Of a stretch of 64,000 nucleotides of DNA, positions 35,326-44,451 are shown piece after piece. Both the position numbers and the translations under genes were made by a program. The first letter of the stretch is position 1. Each line of letters begins with the position of its first letter. Source of the DNA: Rhizobium sp. CB3090 (GTDB taxonomy: Bacteria; Pseudomonadota; Alphaproteobacteria; Rhizobiales; Rhizobiaceae); the NCBI RefSeq assembly GCF_029714285.1, contig NZ_CP121663.1, positions 1,116,001 to 1,180,000 on the forward strand, given 5' to 3'. The notes below the pieces were generated by a model that saw only the letters and a program-made list of their open reading frames with translations, was not told where the DNA came from and ran no database searches.

Positions 35326-35566
35326 CGAAGTCGAATTGACGACGGGCGAATTCGATATGCTCGTCGTCTTCGTCCGGCATGCCGGGCGCGTGCTCGGCCG
35401 CGAATTCCTGATGGATCTCATCCGCGGTCGCAATCTGGAAGCTTTTGACCGGACGATCGATGCCCAGATCGCACGGCCGCGCAAAAAGATTGAAACAGAC
35501 CCCAAACATCCGCAATTGATCAAATCGATACGCGGGGTCGGCTATATGTTCACCGGCAAGGTTTAA
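35321..35566 (+). pseudogene. Remnant of an OmpR-family response regulator (C-terminal winged helix only)
   Basis: The plus strand encodes VELTTGEFDMLVVFVRHAGR, LGREFLMDLIRG, EAFDRTIDAQIARPRKKIE and LIKSIRGVGYMFTGKV, the complete C-terminal winged-helix of an OmpR-type regulator ending at a normal stop. No receiver domain precedes it: the sequence switches at about 35321-35330 to the histidine-kinase remnant on the opposite strand. A short product from a TTG at 35273 is conceivable but would be an orphan DNA-binding domain. Confidence 0.75.
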
Positions 35567-35605
35567 TCCTGCCCTTTACGAGGCACGACACCTTTCGTTT
35601 TCGTG

Positions 35606-36445
35606 TCATCGCGTCATCATCAATGGAACGGGTGTGGCCTCAAGCATGGAACGCGTTGTTCCTCCGAAAATCCGCTCCCGCATGCGCGAATGTCCATAAG
35701 CACCCAGCACGATCAATTCGGCGCCAATATCCACGGCATGCTGCCGCAGGACGTCGGCGGTCGTCCTGCCGCCACCCGCCAGGATATCGACTGAGATATG
35801 GACGCCGTGTCGCGCAAGGAAGGCGGCGATATCTGCGCCCGGCTCCTCGCCATTGCCGCGGGTCGATGCGTGTGGATCGACGATAGCGACATGCACGTTT
35901 TTGGCCGTCGTCAATTGCTCCATTGCGGCGCGGACGGCGTGACTTGCCTCGTTGCGGGAGTCCCAGGCGACAAGCACCACACGCGGCTGAAGCGAGGCCA
36001 AACGCCCTTTCGGTACAACGAGGATCGGCGCCGGTGAGTGAAACAGCGCACCGTTCAATATGCGCCACCGCATATCGTCCTGAGCCAAGAGACCGCCGCC
36101 GACCAGCGTCAAGTCGGCGTAGCGAGCGCGCTCGCCAATTTCATTCTCGATCCATCCGTATTCCGTGAACAGGCTGTCCACATCAAACGAAATATCGCTG
36201 GATTGCAGTAGATTTTTTGCGGTTTCAGCCTGCTGGCCAAGCTTCTGCAACTCGCGCTCGCGTTCTTCAGCCCATGCTGACGAGGAGATTTCGCCGTATC
36301 CGCCGACAGGAGCGATCGCAAGCGCCGTCACCAGCACGGAAAGATGTGCCCCGGCTGCACGGCAGAGCTCGATAGCCGAACGCAGATCCTCGTTGTCTTG
36401 ATTGATGCCTATGATGCTTAAGACGGTTTTGGCTCGCATAGCCAC
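35606..36445 (-). CDS. Tandem universal stress protein (two Usp domains)
   Basis: 279 residues. Domain 1 (about 1-145) is degenerate but retains the ADLTLVGGGLL strand. Domain 2 (about 150-279) has RVVLVAWDSRNEASHAVRAA, AELIVLGAYGHSRMRERIFG and GTTRSMLEATPVPLMM, a good match to the ATP-binding G-x2-G-x9-G[ST] loop. Soluble and cytoplasmic. A FixK/FNR-type palindrome 60-70 bp upstream of the start suggests induction at low oxygen, a common theme for rhizobial Usp genes. It flanks the two-component remnants. Confidence 0.9.
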   Translation of the reverse strand: MAMRAKTVLSIIGINQDNEDLRSAIELCRAAGAHLSVLVTALAIAPVGGYGEISSSAWAEERERELQKLGQQAETAKNLLQSSDISFDVDSLFTEYGWIENEIGERARYADLTLVGGGLLAQDDMRWRILNGALFHSPAPILVVPKGRLASLQPRVVLVAWDSRNEASHAVRAAMEQLTTAKNVHVAIVDPHASTRGNGEEPGADIAAFLARHGVHISVDILAGGGRTTADVLRQHAVDIGAELIVLGAYGHSRMRERIFGGTTRSMLEATPVPLMMTR

Positions 36446-36503
36446 ACCTCGCGTTTGGAATTATCCGATCAATGCGAATTTAGCCCGATATTGGCGCTCC
36501 ACC

Positions 36504-36517
36504 TTGATCCTGGTCAA
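36504..36517. promoter_or_regulatory. FixK/FNR-type box upstream of tandem Usp gene
   Basis: TTGATCCTGGTCAA is a near-perfect TTGAT-N4-ATCAA anaerobox (reverse strand TTGACCAGGATCAA). Its centre is about 65 bp upstream of the Usp start on the minus strand, compatible with class II activation and a short leader. It is also about 250 bp from the divergent DUF899 gene. The rest of the 316-bp gap (36446-36761) shows no gene. Confidence 0.65.
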
Positions 36518-36761
36518 GAACGTGGACAACGGCTGGAATGTTGCGCCGCTTCGTGGCCCCATCCTCAGCGTCCAATGGCTTGATGTGCTTCATGCGTAGG
36601 ACTGCAATCAGCGGCTCCATCGGAATGCCGCCACACTTGTTACTCCCACTGTTCGCTCTCCGGTGCCAGACTATCTCACGACAAACAACGAGCATTAACC
36701 GGCGAATGAAATCGCGCCTCTGAGACACGGAAATTCGCCCAAGCCAGGAGATTTCGAAACC

Positions 36762-37556
36762 ATGACTACATCAGCCGAAAACGGACGGAATGGCGGACAG
36801 CCTATGCACACTCCCCCGGTCGTGTCGTCACAGGAATGGGAGGCGGCCCGCCAGCGATTGCTCCTAAAGGAAAAGGAGCAGACTCGTGCCCGTGACGCCC
36901 TGGCCGCCGAGCGCCGGCGAATGCCATGGATGGCCGTGAAGACGGATTATGCGTTCGAGGGGCCTGCCGGCAAGGTAAGCCTGCTCGATTTGTTCGAAGG
37001 CCGGCGCCAACTGATCGTCTACCGCGCCTTCTTCGAGCCGGGAGTGTTCGGCTGGCCCGACCAGGCCTGTCGGGGTTGCTCCATGGTGGCCGACCAGGTT
37101 GCCCACGTCGCACATCTGAATGCGCGTGACACCACCCTCGTCTTCGTCTCGCGCGCGCCGCAATCGGATATCGCGCGGCTGAAGGCGCGGATGGGTTGGG
37201 AGGAAATACCATGGGTTACCATCACGGACAGCTTCGATGCCGACTTCGGCGTCGGCGAATGGCACGGCACGAACGTGTTCTATCGTGACGGCGACCGCGT
37301 ATTCCGCACCTACTTCATCAACAATCGCGGCGATGAACAGATGGGAGGCACCTGGAACTACCTCGACATTACGCCGCTGGGCCGGCAGGAGGTCTGGGAG
37401 GATTCGCCCGAGGGCTATCCCCAGACGCCGACTTACAAGTGGTGGAACTGGCACGACAGCTACGTCGCGGACGCAGCGCCCGACAAGAAGTGGGTCGAGG
37501 TATCCGATGCCGGCGAGGCGGCGTTCCGAAAAGAACAAGCTGGCAAGAATCCATGA
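36762..37556 (+). CDS. DUF899 family thioredoxin-fold protein
   Basis: 264 residues, cytoplasmic. The DUF899 family (AhpC/thioredoxin-like fold) is recognised from EWEAARQRLLLKEKEQTRAR, ERRRMPWMAVKTDYAFEG, LLDLFEGRRQLIVYRAFFEP, and YPQTPTYKWWNWHD near the C-terminus. CRGC in QACRGCSMVADQV occupies the position of the family's putative redox pair (C-x2-C). ATG 36762 has AGGAG about 12 nt upstream. It is monocistronic, between a Usp gene and the glyoxylate regulator, convergent with the latter. Biochemical role unproven; a peroxide or thiol function is inference. Confidence 0.85.
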   Translation: MTTSAENGRNGGQPMHTPPVVSSQEWEAARQRLLLKEKEQTRARDALAAERRRMPWMAVKTDYAFEGPAGKVSLLDLFEGRRQLIVYRAFFEPGVFGWPDQACRGCSMVADQVAHVAHLNARDTTLVFVSRAPQSDIARLKARMGWEEIPWVTITDSFDADFGVGEWHGTNVFYRDGDRVFRTYFINNRGDEQMGGTWNYLDITPLGRQEVWEDSPEGYPQTPTYKWWNWHDSYVADAAPDKKWVEVSDAGEAAFRKEQAGKNP

Positions 37557-37610
37557 ACGGGCCTGTTCCGTTGAATCGGGGACAGGCAGCCACGTCGAAA
37601 ATTGCCGGAC

Positions 37611-39023
37611 TCACTGGAAGTCGAAGACGCTGAGCCCCGCAGCCATTTCATCGAGCCCGAGCGGCCGCGTCACCGGCGGCTCGGCCCTTGCTAGACAACC
37701 CTGACGCTCGCAGAGACGACAGGCCGCGCCGATTGCGATCGGAGCGGCCGAGAGAGCCTTGCCATAAACAATCTCCTCCCGAAATCCGAGATCGCAGCCG
37801 AGGAGAAGCGCGGTGCGGCGAACCCTTTCGCCGAAATTGGCCTGCGGACCTTCGATCGTGCGCGATATCGTCAGAAAGCCGGTGCCGTCAGGCATTTCGG
37901 CCGCTTCGACCAGGATCTGCCCAGGCTGTGCGAAGGCCGCATGGACGTTGAGCTTGGGACAGCCGCCGCCGAAACGCGCTTGCGGAAAGCCTTGAGCGCC
38001 CACCTTGCGCAGCCGGTGCCCTGCCCCGTCGATCTCCATCAGGAAGAAAGGAATGCCAGCCGCACCCGGCCGCTGCAGGGTCGTCAAGCGACTGGCTGCC
38101 TGTTCATAGGACGTGCCGAAACGGGCGCGCAACCCGTCAATATCGTAGTGCAAACGCTGCGCCGCGTTGTGGAAGGTGCCGTAGGGCATCATCAGCGCAT
38201 GAGCGGCGTAGCGCCCCAGTTCGAAGCGGGCGATACGGCTCGCTTCCGGCGTGGATAGCGATAGCGGCTCGAGCTCGGCGTGGATTTCCTGGCGCAGCGC
38301 CAGCAGCGAGACTTCGGTCGCAATCTCCTGCAGTTGGTCGAACGGCGACAGACGCTCCGACAGAAAGAGCCGCATCGAGTGGCGGTCGTAGCGCCGGCGC
38401 AGATTGGGCATGGCGTGGACCGGCAGCGTGCGCACAGCAATGCCGTGCTCGCTGCGAAGCCATGCCTTCAGCGCCGCGACCAGATCGTCTCCCTGCGTCA
38501 GTCTCGCATGAAAAGCCTCTGCCGCATCGTCGATCCCGGCAAAGAAATTCGGACGATGCTGCAGCTTGTCGTGTACTTCGTCGAGCGGCAGGCGCGGGCC
38601 GGCGAGTGCCGGAATATGCCCCTCCCGCGCGAGAAGCTCTGCCAGATCGGATAGCCGCGCCGCCTGCTCACGATAGGCGCGGTAAAGCTTGATCATACCA
38701 TTCGCGGCATTCGGCGCCGCTTCGGCAACCTCGATCAGCTCCTGTTCTCCCGGGATCTCACCCGCCAATAGCGGATCGGCGAAGACCTCGCGCAACTGTC
38801 CGGCGCTGCCGCCGGCCTCGCCCTGGAGCTCATCCAGATCGACCCGGTAAACCGAAGACAGCTTCAAGAGAAGCTGGACAGTCAGCGGCCGCTGATTGCG
38901 CTCGATCAGATTGAGATAGGAAGGCGAAATTTCCAGCGCCTGCGCCATCGCCGTCTGGGTCAAACCCAGGCTGTTGCGGATGCGCCGCATACGCGGTCCG
39001 GCGAAGATCTTGCGCTCAGCCAT
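37611..39023 (-). CDS. XRE-family short-chain-acyl regulator (RamB/ScfR-like) of glyoxylate genes
   Basis: 470-residue regulator. N-terminal XRE helix-turn-helix (MRRIRNSLGLTQTAMAQALE, SPSYLNLIERNQRPLTV), then an ImmA/IrrE-like M78 region lacking the HEXXH metal-binding core (EIHAELEPLS, FELGRYAAHALMMPYG), then the DUF2083 C-terminal domain with cysteines in GAACRLCERQGCLAR. This layout matches RamB/ScfR proteins, which sense acyl-CoA or acetate status and control isocitrate lyase genes. It is divergent from aceA across 195 bp containing three repeated boxes. AAAAGGAATG precedes the start. Autoregulation is also likely from the shared promoter. Confidence 0.88.
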   Translation of the reverse strand: MAERKIFAGPRMRRIRNSLGLTQTAMAQALEISPSYLNLIERNQRPLTVQLLLKLSSVYRVDLDELQGEAGGSAGQLREVFADPLLAGEIPGEQELIEVAEAAPNAANGMIKLYRAYREQAARLSDLAELLAREGHIPALAGPRLPLDEVHDKLQHRPNFFAGIDDAAEAFHARLTQGDDLVAALKAWLRSEHGIAVRTLPVHAMPNLRRRYDRHSMRLFLSERLSPFDQLQEIATEVSLLALRQEIHAELEPLSLSTPEASRIARFELGRYAAHALMMPYGTFHNAAQRLHYDIDGLRARFGTSYEQAASRLTTLQRPGAAGIPFFLMEIDGAGHRLRKVGAQGFPQARFGGGCPKLNVHAAFAQPGQILVEAAEMPDGTGFLTISRTIEGPQANFGERVRRTALLLGCDLGFREEIVYGKALSAAPIAIGAACRLCERQGCLARAEPPVTRPLGLDEMAAGLSVFDFQ

Positions 39024-39037
39024 CTGTCATTCCTTTT

Positions 39038-39080
39038 ACAAATTTGCCCAACCGCAAGATTTACAAGTTTGACAAATTTA
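39038..39080. promoter_or_regulatory. Triple ACAAATTTG-like boxes in the divergent ramB-aceA promoter
   Basis: ACAAATTTG (39038-39046), ACAAGTTTG (39063-39071) and ACAAATTTA (39072-39080); the last two are directly adjacent. They lie just upstream of the regulator start and about 140 bp before aceA, so they could serve as operators for both genes. AAA/TTT-rich half sites of this type suit XRE/RamB binding, though the exact consensus is not known to me for this genus. Confidence 0.55.
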
Positions 39081-39218
39081 CTGCATGGCTTTGTCAAGCA
39101 CAATACATCCTAACCCTTTTCGATCGGCGTTTTCGCTATTTTCATTGGCCCTATATCGCACTGCAATGTAAATTTAGTCACATCAGCAATACGAAAGCTT
39201 GGGAGAAGGAAAATCTCT

Positions 39219-40508
<1,290 letters not shown>

Positions 40509-40531
40509 CTATCAATCGGAGGAGAACGACA

Positions 40532-40777
40532 ATGGCATCCATCGCACGCATCAGCGAAAGAACGGAAGAACAGTCTTCCACCATGAATGCAGACCAACAG
40601 GCTGTTATCCGCATGCTCGCCAACGAGCTCCATCGGCTCAATCAGGTCGTTATGGATGCGGTCGAGGCGGGCGTCTCCGTCGAGCTGGTCCGCTCCGCCC
40701 GCCATCACAGCGGCAACGGCAACTGGGGCGACCTGCTTACTCCCGTCATCGTCGCCAACGTCTCTCACACAGACTAA
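40532..40777 (+). CDS. Small conserved protein co-transcribed with aceA
   Basis: 81 residues with a helical pattern (QQAVIRMLANELHRLNQVVM, DAVEAGVSVELVRSARHH), no signal peptide. GGAGGAG lies 6 nt upstream of ATG 40532 and the gene begins 23 nt after aceA, so it is in the same operon. I recall similar small genes beside aceA in Rhizobiaceae but no function is known. A role tuning the glyoxylate shunt is only a guess from position. Confidence 0.8.
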   Translation: MASIARISERTEEQSSTMNADQQAVIRMLANELHRLNQVVMDAVEAGVSVELVRSARHHSGNGNWGDLLTPVIVANVSHTD

Positions 40778-40833
40778 TTTAGAGGGCTCTGCGTTCATTT
40801 GAACGCACCAAGGTCACTCTTTTCAAACTGCAA

Positions 40834-40872
40834 CGCCCCGCTTTCTCTGGTGAAACCACTGAAAGCGAGGCG
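40834..40872 (+). terminator. Candidate terminator hairpin downstream of aceA operon
   Basis: CGCC (40834-40837) pairs with GGCG (40869-40872), CGCTTTC (40839-40845) with GAAAGCG (40861-40867), and TGGT (40848-40851) with ACCA (40855-40858), giving a long interrupted stem. Only a short T stretch follows. Confidence 0.45.
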
Positions 40873-40980
40873 TTCTGAGGTGTTTTATAGAAAACATCCC
40901 GCATTTCGGCTGCGACAACCGGCCTCGGCAATCGAGAGCCTGTTGTCAGGCCTTCAAGCCCTTGGGCGAGAGGAAGGCTC

Positions 40981-41307
40981 TCAATCGCAGACGCGCATAC
41001 GCTCGTAATGATATCCGTCATCATATTCGTTTTGAACCGGGCGGCTCTCATACCAGCACCTCGGCGGCGGCGGTGCAGGCTCGTACCCTCCGCCATTTGC
41101 GATGGCGCCGCCGATCAATCCGCCAATAAGCCCGGCAGCCACGCCGCCAGCGATGACATTTCCATCATGATGATGATGATGATGGTGATACGGGGGCGGC
41201 CTGTCGCGCCAATCATATTGCTGCGCTTGAGCGACGCCGCCAGAGAATAGTGCGCTGCCTGCAAACCCAGCAGCAAGGAAAACCGAGAGAACTGTCTTTT
41301 TCATCAT
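40981..41307 (-). CDS. Exported His-rich, glycine-zipper protein
   Basis: About 108 residues. A signal peptide (MKKTVLSVFLAAGFAGSALF, cleavage near VAQA-QQ) precedes a PPPY segment, a run of seven His encoded by repeated ATG/GTG complement triplets (about 41165-41185), and a glycine-zipper stretch (AGGVAAGLIGGLIGGAIAN) that may insert in or lie on a membrane. The C-terminus has two Cys and many Tyr. The poly-His run suggests metal binding, but this is inference. Start at 41307 or 41304; AAGGTGG lies just upstream. Monocistronic. Confidence 0.7.
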   Translation of the reverse strand: MMKKTVLSVFLAAGFAGSALFSGGVAQAQQYDWRDRPPPYHHHHHHHDGNVIAGGVAAGLIGGLIGGAIANGGGYEPAPPPPRCWYESRPVQNEYDDGYHYERMRVCD

Positions 41308-41488
41308 GACCACCTTCGACGCCTTACGCCATTCGATTCAAGTCTTCGACTCAGGTAAGGAACGCTTTCAAACATGATAATGTTCGCCTGAATGTGGCGT
41401 GAACGCGTCGTTTCGATTTAATTCATCGAAATCTCGAAGTGGTCATGATGATATTCCTGTCGCAAACTTCGCGGGTTGCCCACAGATC

Positions 41489-42478
41489 TCAGAACCTCTG
41501 CGGGGCAGCCGGCTTGTTTCCGACGATGGCGTCGACACGGGCCAACACCTCAAGCGTCAGCTTGTCTTTGTGTGCCAGCGCCGCCAGATTGTCTTCTAGC
41601 TGGCTCATGCGCGATGCGCCGAGAATGACCGTCGATACGTTGCGGTTCGAAAGGCACCAGAGCAGCGCAAGATGGGTGATCGAAATGCCGATCTCTTCCG
41701 CGAGATTCGCCAATTCCACCACCTGAGCAAGCCGGGAGCGACCGGCTTCGCTCGCCCACCTCTCCTTCAGCCATTCATAACCGGGCAGGTTCATACGGCT
41801 GTCGTTGGGCACGCCCTTGTTGTACTTGCCGGTCAGAACGCCCGATGCAAGCGGCGACCAAATCGTGGTGCCCAGACCCATCAGCTCGTAAAGCGGCAGG
41901 TAGTCGCCTTCTACCTTCTGGCGTTCGAAAATATTGTATTGCGGCTGCTCCATCGTCGGAGGCGTGATGCGCAGGTCGCGTGCCACGGCATAAGCTTCAG
42001 TCAATTGCTGGGCCGACCATTCCGACGTGCCCCAATAGAGGATTTTGCCTTGGGTCACGAGGTCGTGCATGGCACGAACCGTTTCCTCGATCGGAGTGTC
42101 GATGTCGGGCCGGTGGCAGAAATAGAGATCGAGATAATCGACCTGCAGCCGCTTCAATGCAGCGTGAGCGGCGTCGGTGACATGCTTGCGCGATAGACCC
42201 CTTTGTGTCGGCTTCTCACCACCCCAGAACACCTTGCTGGAAACGATGAAGCTGTCGCGGCTCCAACCGAGGGTTTTCAGGGCTTCACCCATAACGACTT
42301 CGGACTTGCCGCTCTCATAACCCTCGGCATTGTCAAAGAAATTGATGCCGCTGTCATAGGCTCGCGCCATCAGGCTGACTGCATCGCTGCCCTCGACCTG
42401 CCTGCCGAAGGTAACCCATGATCCGAACGAGAACTCGCTGACCTGCAGGCCAGATTTTCCAAGACGACGATATTCCAT
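41489..42478 (-). CDS. Aldo/keto reductase (voltage-gated K+ channel beta-subunit type)
   Basis: 329-residue NADPH-dependent aldo/keto reductase of the YghZ/KvBeta-like branch. Family features: MEYRRLGKSGLQVSEFSFGS at the N-terminus, FDNAEGYESGKSE (catalytic Asp and Tyr), the Lys in SSKVFWG, and the C-terminal cofactor loop GASRMSQLEDN. ATG 42478 with AGGA about 9 nt upstream is the start; an extension to 42514 is rejected. Soluble. It is divergent from the diaminopropionate operon across a 407-bp gap and is probably unrelated to it. Confidence 0.9.
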   Translation of the reverse strand: MEYRRLGKSGLQVSEFSFGSWVTFGRQVEGSDAVSLMARAYDSGINFFDNAEGYESGKSEVVMGEALKTLGWSRDSFIVSSKVFWGGEKPTQRGLSRKHVTDAAHAALKRLQVDYLDLYFCHRPDIDTPIEETVRAMHDLVTQGKILYWGTSEWSAQQLTEAYAVARDLRITPPTMEQPQYNIFERQKVEGDYLPLYELMGLGTTIWSPLASGVLTGKYNKGVPNDSRMNLPGYEWLKERWASEAGRSRLAQVVELANLAEEIGISITHLALLWCLSNRNVSTVILGASRMSQLEDNLAALAHKDKLTLEVLARVDAIVGNKPAAPQRF

Positions 42479-42885
42479 GGCGCAATTCCTAAGGGACAAA
42501 GGATGCGGCAACATAGGCCCATAGCGACTGCAAAGACAATCACCTTCCCGTCAGCTTCGTCGAGGACAGCGCCTGTCGGCATTGAAGCGCAACGACGGTG
42601 AGCGCGCTTGCCCGAAATCATCGACGGCGCCGCATATCCATGCAATATGGATGTTACGACCAACCCCGATATTGACTCATTTTCATACAACCGCACAAAC
42701 AATCCTTAGTTGTTATCATTTTGTTAGCCAGATTCTAACAGTCTGTTTTTAGAGACATTCTTAGTTCTATTCTAATCTTGATTATTTTAATCATCTTTTG
42801 TTGACTGCAGCTTAAAAGGGTGTAAGTTCCCGCTCATAAACGATCTGGCTCGCGTTTTCGCGAACCGTGATTCGGGGAGACATGA
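42479..42885. other. Intergenic promoter region of the diaminopropionate operon (407 bp)
   Basis: The first half is ordinary GC sequence. The part from about 42690 to 42800 is strikingly AT-rich with several ATTCTAA/TTCTTAG words that recall Irr-type boxes, and ends in the iron-box-like palindrome annotated separately. I see no gene here. Confidence 0.45.
42779..42793. promoter_or_regulatory. RirA-type iron-responsive operator (TGA-N9-TCA)
   Basis: TGATTATTTTAATCA is a perfect 6-3-6 palindrome and matches the rhizobial IRO pattern TGA-N9-TCA exactly. It lies 93 bp upstream of the first gene of the sbn-like operon, in the AT-rich part of the promoter region. RirA would repress under iron sufficiency. 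The match is visual; binding is unproven. Confidence 0.6.
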
Positions 42886-43326
42886 ATGAAGACGAGCATT
42901 GTTCAATACCAGCTTCTCGACCCCCGGAAGCTCATTCCGACCGAAGAAATCGATGGCGACAGAGTCGTCGAGCTCGAACAGGAGATCGTGCAATCCGGCC
43001 GGTGGACGCGACCGATCACCGTCCATCGGGGCGATTGGTTCGTCATGGACGGGCACCACAGGCTCACCATTGCGCAACGCCTTGACTTCAAAGTGCTCCC
43101 GGTTGTTCTTTTGGACTACGACACCGTTCGGGTGGAGGCATGGCGGCAAGGTGAAACAATCACGCCCGACATGATTTTCGAGATGGCGCGCAGCGGCCGA
43201 AAATTCCCCTGCAAGACGACGCGCCACATTTTCGAAAGCCCGCCTCCGGCTTGCGACATCCCCCTGGGAGAGCTTCGGCATCCCGACCCTGCCCCAAGCG
43301 CCAAACATTCAATGGCTCCTTCTTAA
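42886..43326 (+). CDS. ParB/sulfiredoxin-fold protein, SbnI/SerK-like free-serine kinase candidate
   Basis: 146 residues with the ParB N-terminal (sulfiredoxin) fold: LLDPRKLIPTEEIDGDRVVE, then a nucleotide-binding DGHHR at residues 55-59 and the preceding Glu20/Glu21, matching the residue types used by SerK and SbnI. SbnI phosphorylates free L-serine to O-phosphoserine, the substrate of SbnA. It is shorter than SbnI (about 250 residues), lacking the C-terminal part that binds heme in that protein. It is first in an operon with sbnB-, sbnH- and sbnA-like genes, which strongly supports the role. Plasmid-partition function is unlikely since it lacks the ParB HTH domain. Confidence 0.75.
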   Translation: MKTSIVQYQLLDPRKLIPTEEIDGDRVVELEQEIVQSGRWTRPITVHRGDWFVMDGHHRLTIAQRLDFKVLPVVLLDYDTVRVEAWRQGETITPDMIFEMARSGRKFPCKTTRHIFESPPPACDIPLGELRHPDPAPSAKHSMAPS

Positions 43327-43455
43327 GGGGAGAGCGCCAAACAGCCCAACGCGGATCCTTCCGCCGCGATAATGGACGAGCGAAATCGACGCGCTCGCTC
43401 AACGGGCACCCTTTTGCTCCTCACATCACATCGGCAACATCGAAAGGCATCGACG

Positions 43456-44451
43456 ATGACCAAGACGTTCATGCATACGCCTGCCATCCATATCCTCACG
43501 CGTTCTGATTTATCGGATATCGAACTGCCACCGGCAGAGGTCATTCGGCTCGTCGAAGATGCCTATTTGTCCTATGCTGAGGGACAATCGCGTTGCCCGA
43601 CCAAGCTTATGATGCCGCTGCCGAATGAACAGCGGGACGCGGTCTCCTATTCTATGCTGGGATATGACGGTGCGCTCGAACAAGTCGGGTTCAAGACCTC
43701 CTATCGCCAAGGCAGCGAAAGCGCTGAAAAATACTACACCACGATCAGCCTCTATGACGATACGACCGGACTTCCCTTCGCCTTCATGGATTGCCATCGT
43801 GTCGGCGGTTCGCGCACGCCGGCCACAACCGCCATCATTGCCAAACATTGCGCCAAGGAGGACGCACGATCGGCGCTGATGCTCGGGACAGGCGCGCAGG
43901 GTATCAATACGCTGCCCTATCTTCTGACCGCCCTGCCCCGCCTGCAAACCCTGCGCCTCTTTGGCACGCATCCCGACGGGCTTGCGGCGAGCCTTTCCAC
44001 ATTTGTCAAGTATTTTCCCGATCGTGAGATCGAGTTGGTGAAGGACGTCCCGGAGGCGGTCGCCGCATCCGACATCGTGGTGGCCGCCTCCGGCCGCGCC
44101 GCCCACCCCAAAATCCAGACCAAGTGGCTCAAGCCCGGCGGCCTGTTGATCTCGGTTGCCAGCAAAGGGGTCGAGGCGGGTGCATTGCACGATGCCGACT
44201 ATGCGATCGCCACGAACGAGGGTCAGTTGGGCGTGACCGGAAAGCGGCTCGCCGGCACGGAGGGCATCGCCAAGATCGATGCCGAGCTGCCTGATATCGT
44301 CGCTGGCCGCAAACCCGGGCGTAACAGTCAGGAAGACCGGGTATTCGCATTCAGCAGCGGCATGATCATTACCGATATCCCAGTTGCTCACGCATTGGCC
44401 ACCAGAGGGATTGCCGCCGGCCGCGGCAAGCGGGTCGAACTATGGAGCTAG
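43456..44451 (+). CDS. sbnB: SbnB-like 2,3-diaminopropionate biosynthesis dehydrogenase (ornithine cyclodeaminase/mu-crystallin family)
   Basis: 331-residue NAD-dependent enzyme. SbnB oxidises N-(1-amino-1-carboxy-2-ethyl)glutamate to L-2,3-diaminopropionate (Dap) and 2-oxoglutarate. Family features: LMMPLPN near the substrate site, FKTSYRQGS, the Rossmann motif LGTGAQG near residue 145, and DIVVAASGRAAHP. ATG 43456 with AAAGG upstream is chosen over an upstream in-frame extension. The frame overlaps the next gene by 10 nt. Homologues can act reductively like opine dehydrogenases, so the direction here is not certain. Confidence 0.85.
   Translation: MTKTFMHTPAIHILTRSDLSDIELPPAEVIRLVEDAYLSYAEGQSRCPTKLMMPLPNEQRDAVSYSMLGYDGALEQVGFKTSYRQGSESAEKYYTTISLYDDTTGLPFAFMDCHRVGGSRTPATTAIIAKHCAKEDARSALMLGTGAQGINTLPYLLTALPRLQTLRLFGTHPDGLAASLSTFVKYFPDREIELVKDVPEAVAASDIVVAASGRAAHPKIQTKWLKPGGLLISVASKGVEAGALHDADYAIATNEGQLGVTGKRLAGTEGIAKIDAELPDIVAGRKPGRNSQEDRVFAFSSGMIITDIPVAHALATRGIAAGRGKRVELWS

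Noticed and set aside
36480..36728. 82-codon minus-strand frame between Usp and DUF899 genes
   Set aside because: It overlaps the FixK/FNR-type box, lacks a ribosome site and resembles nothing.
42886..43326. Plasmid partition ParB
   Set aside because: Only the ParB N-terminal fold is present, without the HTH or dimerisation domains, and the neighbours are diaminopropionate genes.
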